NCBI GenBank assembly: GCA_013399875.1
Contig: VXAZ01001747.1
Coordinates: forward strand, 316,646 to 380,645
Source of the DNA: Gymnorhina tibicen
Lineage: Eukaryota > Chordata > Aves > Passeriformes > Artamidae
Length of the DNA: 64,000 nt
Direction of reading: 5' to 3'
The stretch's first letter is position 1. Every line of letters begins with the position of its first letter. Below are positions 62,949-64,000 of the stretch, piece by piece. The notes beneath the pieces are model-generated. The model was not told where the DNA came from, did no database searches, and saw only the letters and a list, made by a program, of their open reading frames with translations. Position numbers and translations under genes: made by a program.

Positions 62949-63889
62949 CTGTTAGACAGACATAAAAATGAGTTACCAATGTTATCATTAGAAGATTACA
63001 ATGGCAGAGCTCCAAACCAAGGGCTCTTTTGTTAAACACTGTGTTAACTGTAGACAAACTTACAAAACTGTCCTTGAAAGTTCTTTCTTGATTGTTTTTT
63101 GGTGTGCGATACAGAACAAGTCAATTTTATTACAAAAAAAGAAAAGAAAAATTAAACAGAAAACAAAAATCCACCACAAAAAAAATTTAATGGATTCTGC
63201 GCTCAAATAATATTGTCACAACAAAAATATACAGAATGTACACCATACAAAAATATTTGGAAACATACAATAGCATCTTACCTTGCAAATATCATTTTGT
63301 TTTACTAGCCCTTCACAGGGAAAGTACCATTTGTTCAGTATTTTAAGGCAGAAAATTACATAGTTTAGTGCTTTGTGTTTAACACTTGGATGTGTTGTTA
63401 GTACTAGTAGTGTAAGCAAAAGAAAAGCTGCATAAATCTGGCTTTATTTGCAAACTGAACAGACACTGTGGGAGTCAGGAGAGAGTCAGTGACAATGTGT
63501 CTATCAAGCTCGCTGAAAACAAGGTACTTTAGCTACTTAAATCATAGGGAATATTTTGTGCTCTGTGTTGTAAAGTACCCTGAAACATGTATTTTCTGTA
63601 CTCCTACTGGCATTTCAAAAATACCTCATTAGAAAGCTTTTCCAATTAAAAGCCAGTGATTAATGGTGACATTAAAATACATTTACCTTTAAATAAGCTT
63701 GGTTTCTGTCTTAAGTGTGATTCTTTTTTACAGAGCTGCAAAATGCACTGTAGTCCTTTATAACCAGCTCTTGGCATCTGTGATTAGAGAAGGAATCTTT
63801 GAGTTCTACCACACAAAGCACTGCAGAGCAGCCACCACTGTAAGAGGAGCAGGAGAGCAGCAATATTCAGAGGTGCTGGTCTGGGTTCT
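62949..63889. other. AT-rich region, no gene assigned
   Basis: It contains an A-rich tract at about 63133-63190 and short frames on both strands. A plus-strand frame after TTTTTTACAG at 63731 is open for about 50 codons but unrecognised. Probably intron or 3' UTR of a neighbouring gene. Confidence 0.4.
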
Positions 63890-64000
63890 CTAGTCCCAGC
63901 TTGCCCCCAGAGGTGGCTGGTGTTGAACTGCCATGTTCACATTCTCCAGTTCCACTTCGGGCAAAGTCAGTGGATGGGTGTTCCAAAGCAACTGGGCTGA
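63890..64000 (-). other. Open minus-strand segment at window edge, unidentified
   Basis: From the window edge down to a TAG at 63890-63892 the minus strand is open for 36 codons, reading partly LPEVELENVNMAVQ and ending PPLGASWD. It may be the 3' end of a coding exon cut by the window, or chance. I do not recognise it. Confidence 0.15.

Overview
The window looks like avian nuclear DNA. It has short CR1-type LINE 3' fragments ending in ATTCTGTGATT-like repeats, AT-rich introns with GT-AG boundaries, two GC-rich CpG-type promoters, and proteins close to those of amniotes. I cannot name the species from sequence alone. Four genes are supported. Their exons were assembled by hand from reading frame, splice sites and remembered family sequence; no alignment was run.

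Layout: (1) 1-21.4 kb, plus strand: ERN1 (IRE1 alpha), missing only its first coding exons (about 58 residues), followed by a 1.5 kb 3' UTR with an AU-rich cluster. (2) 21.4-24.2 kb: intergenic, with a GC-rich stretch carrying an ISRE-like site and a full CRE palindrome. (3) 24.2-29.4 kb, plus strand: a SAMD9/SAMD9L-like gene, nearly all in one 4.6 kb exon, with the start codon apparently in a separate small upstream exon. (4) 29.4-42.2 kb: no convincing gene; probably 3' UTRs and intergenic DNA. (5) 42.2-53.9 kb, minus strand: ZNF207 (BuGZ), 11 coding exons. (6) 53.9-55.5 kb: head-to-head promoter region holding several CR1 fragments. (7) 55.5-61.1 kb, plus strand: the C17orf75 (NJMU-R1) orthologue, 10 coding exons, one intron of which has U12-type AT-AC boundaries. 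(8) 61.1-64 kb: no assigned gene; two weak minus-strand candidate exons.

The genes do not form one pathway. ERN1 is the ER unfolded-protein sensor, the SAMD9-like protein belongs to an interferon-linked host-defence family, ZNF207 acts at kinetochores and spindles, and C17orf75 is a trafficking subunit. The most notable points are the SAMD9-like gene sitting between ERN1 and ZNF207 (in human, SAMD9/SAMD9L are on 7q21, while ERN1 and ZNF207 are on different parts of 17q), its split start codon, and the minor-spliceosome intron in C17orf75.
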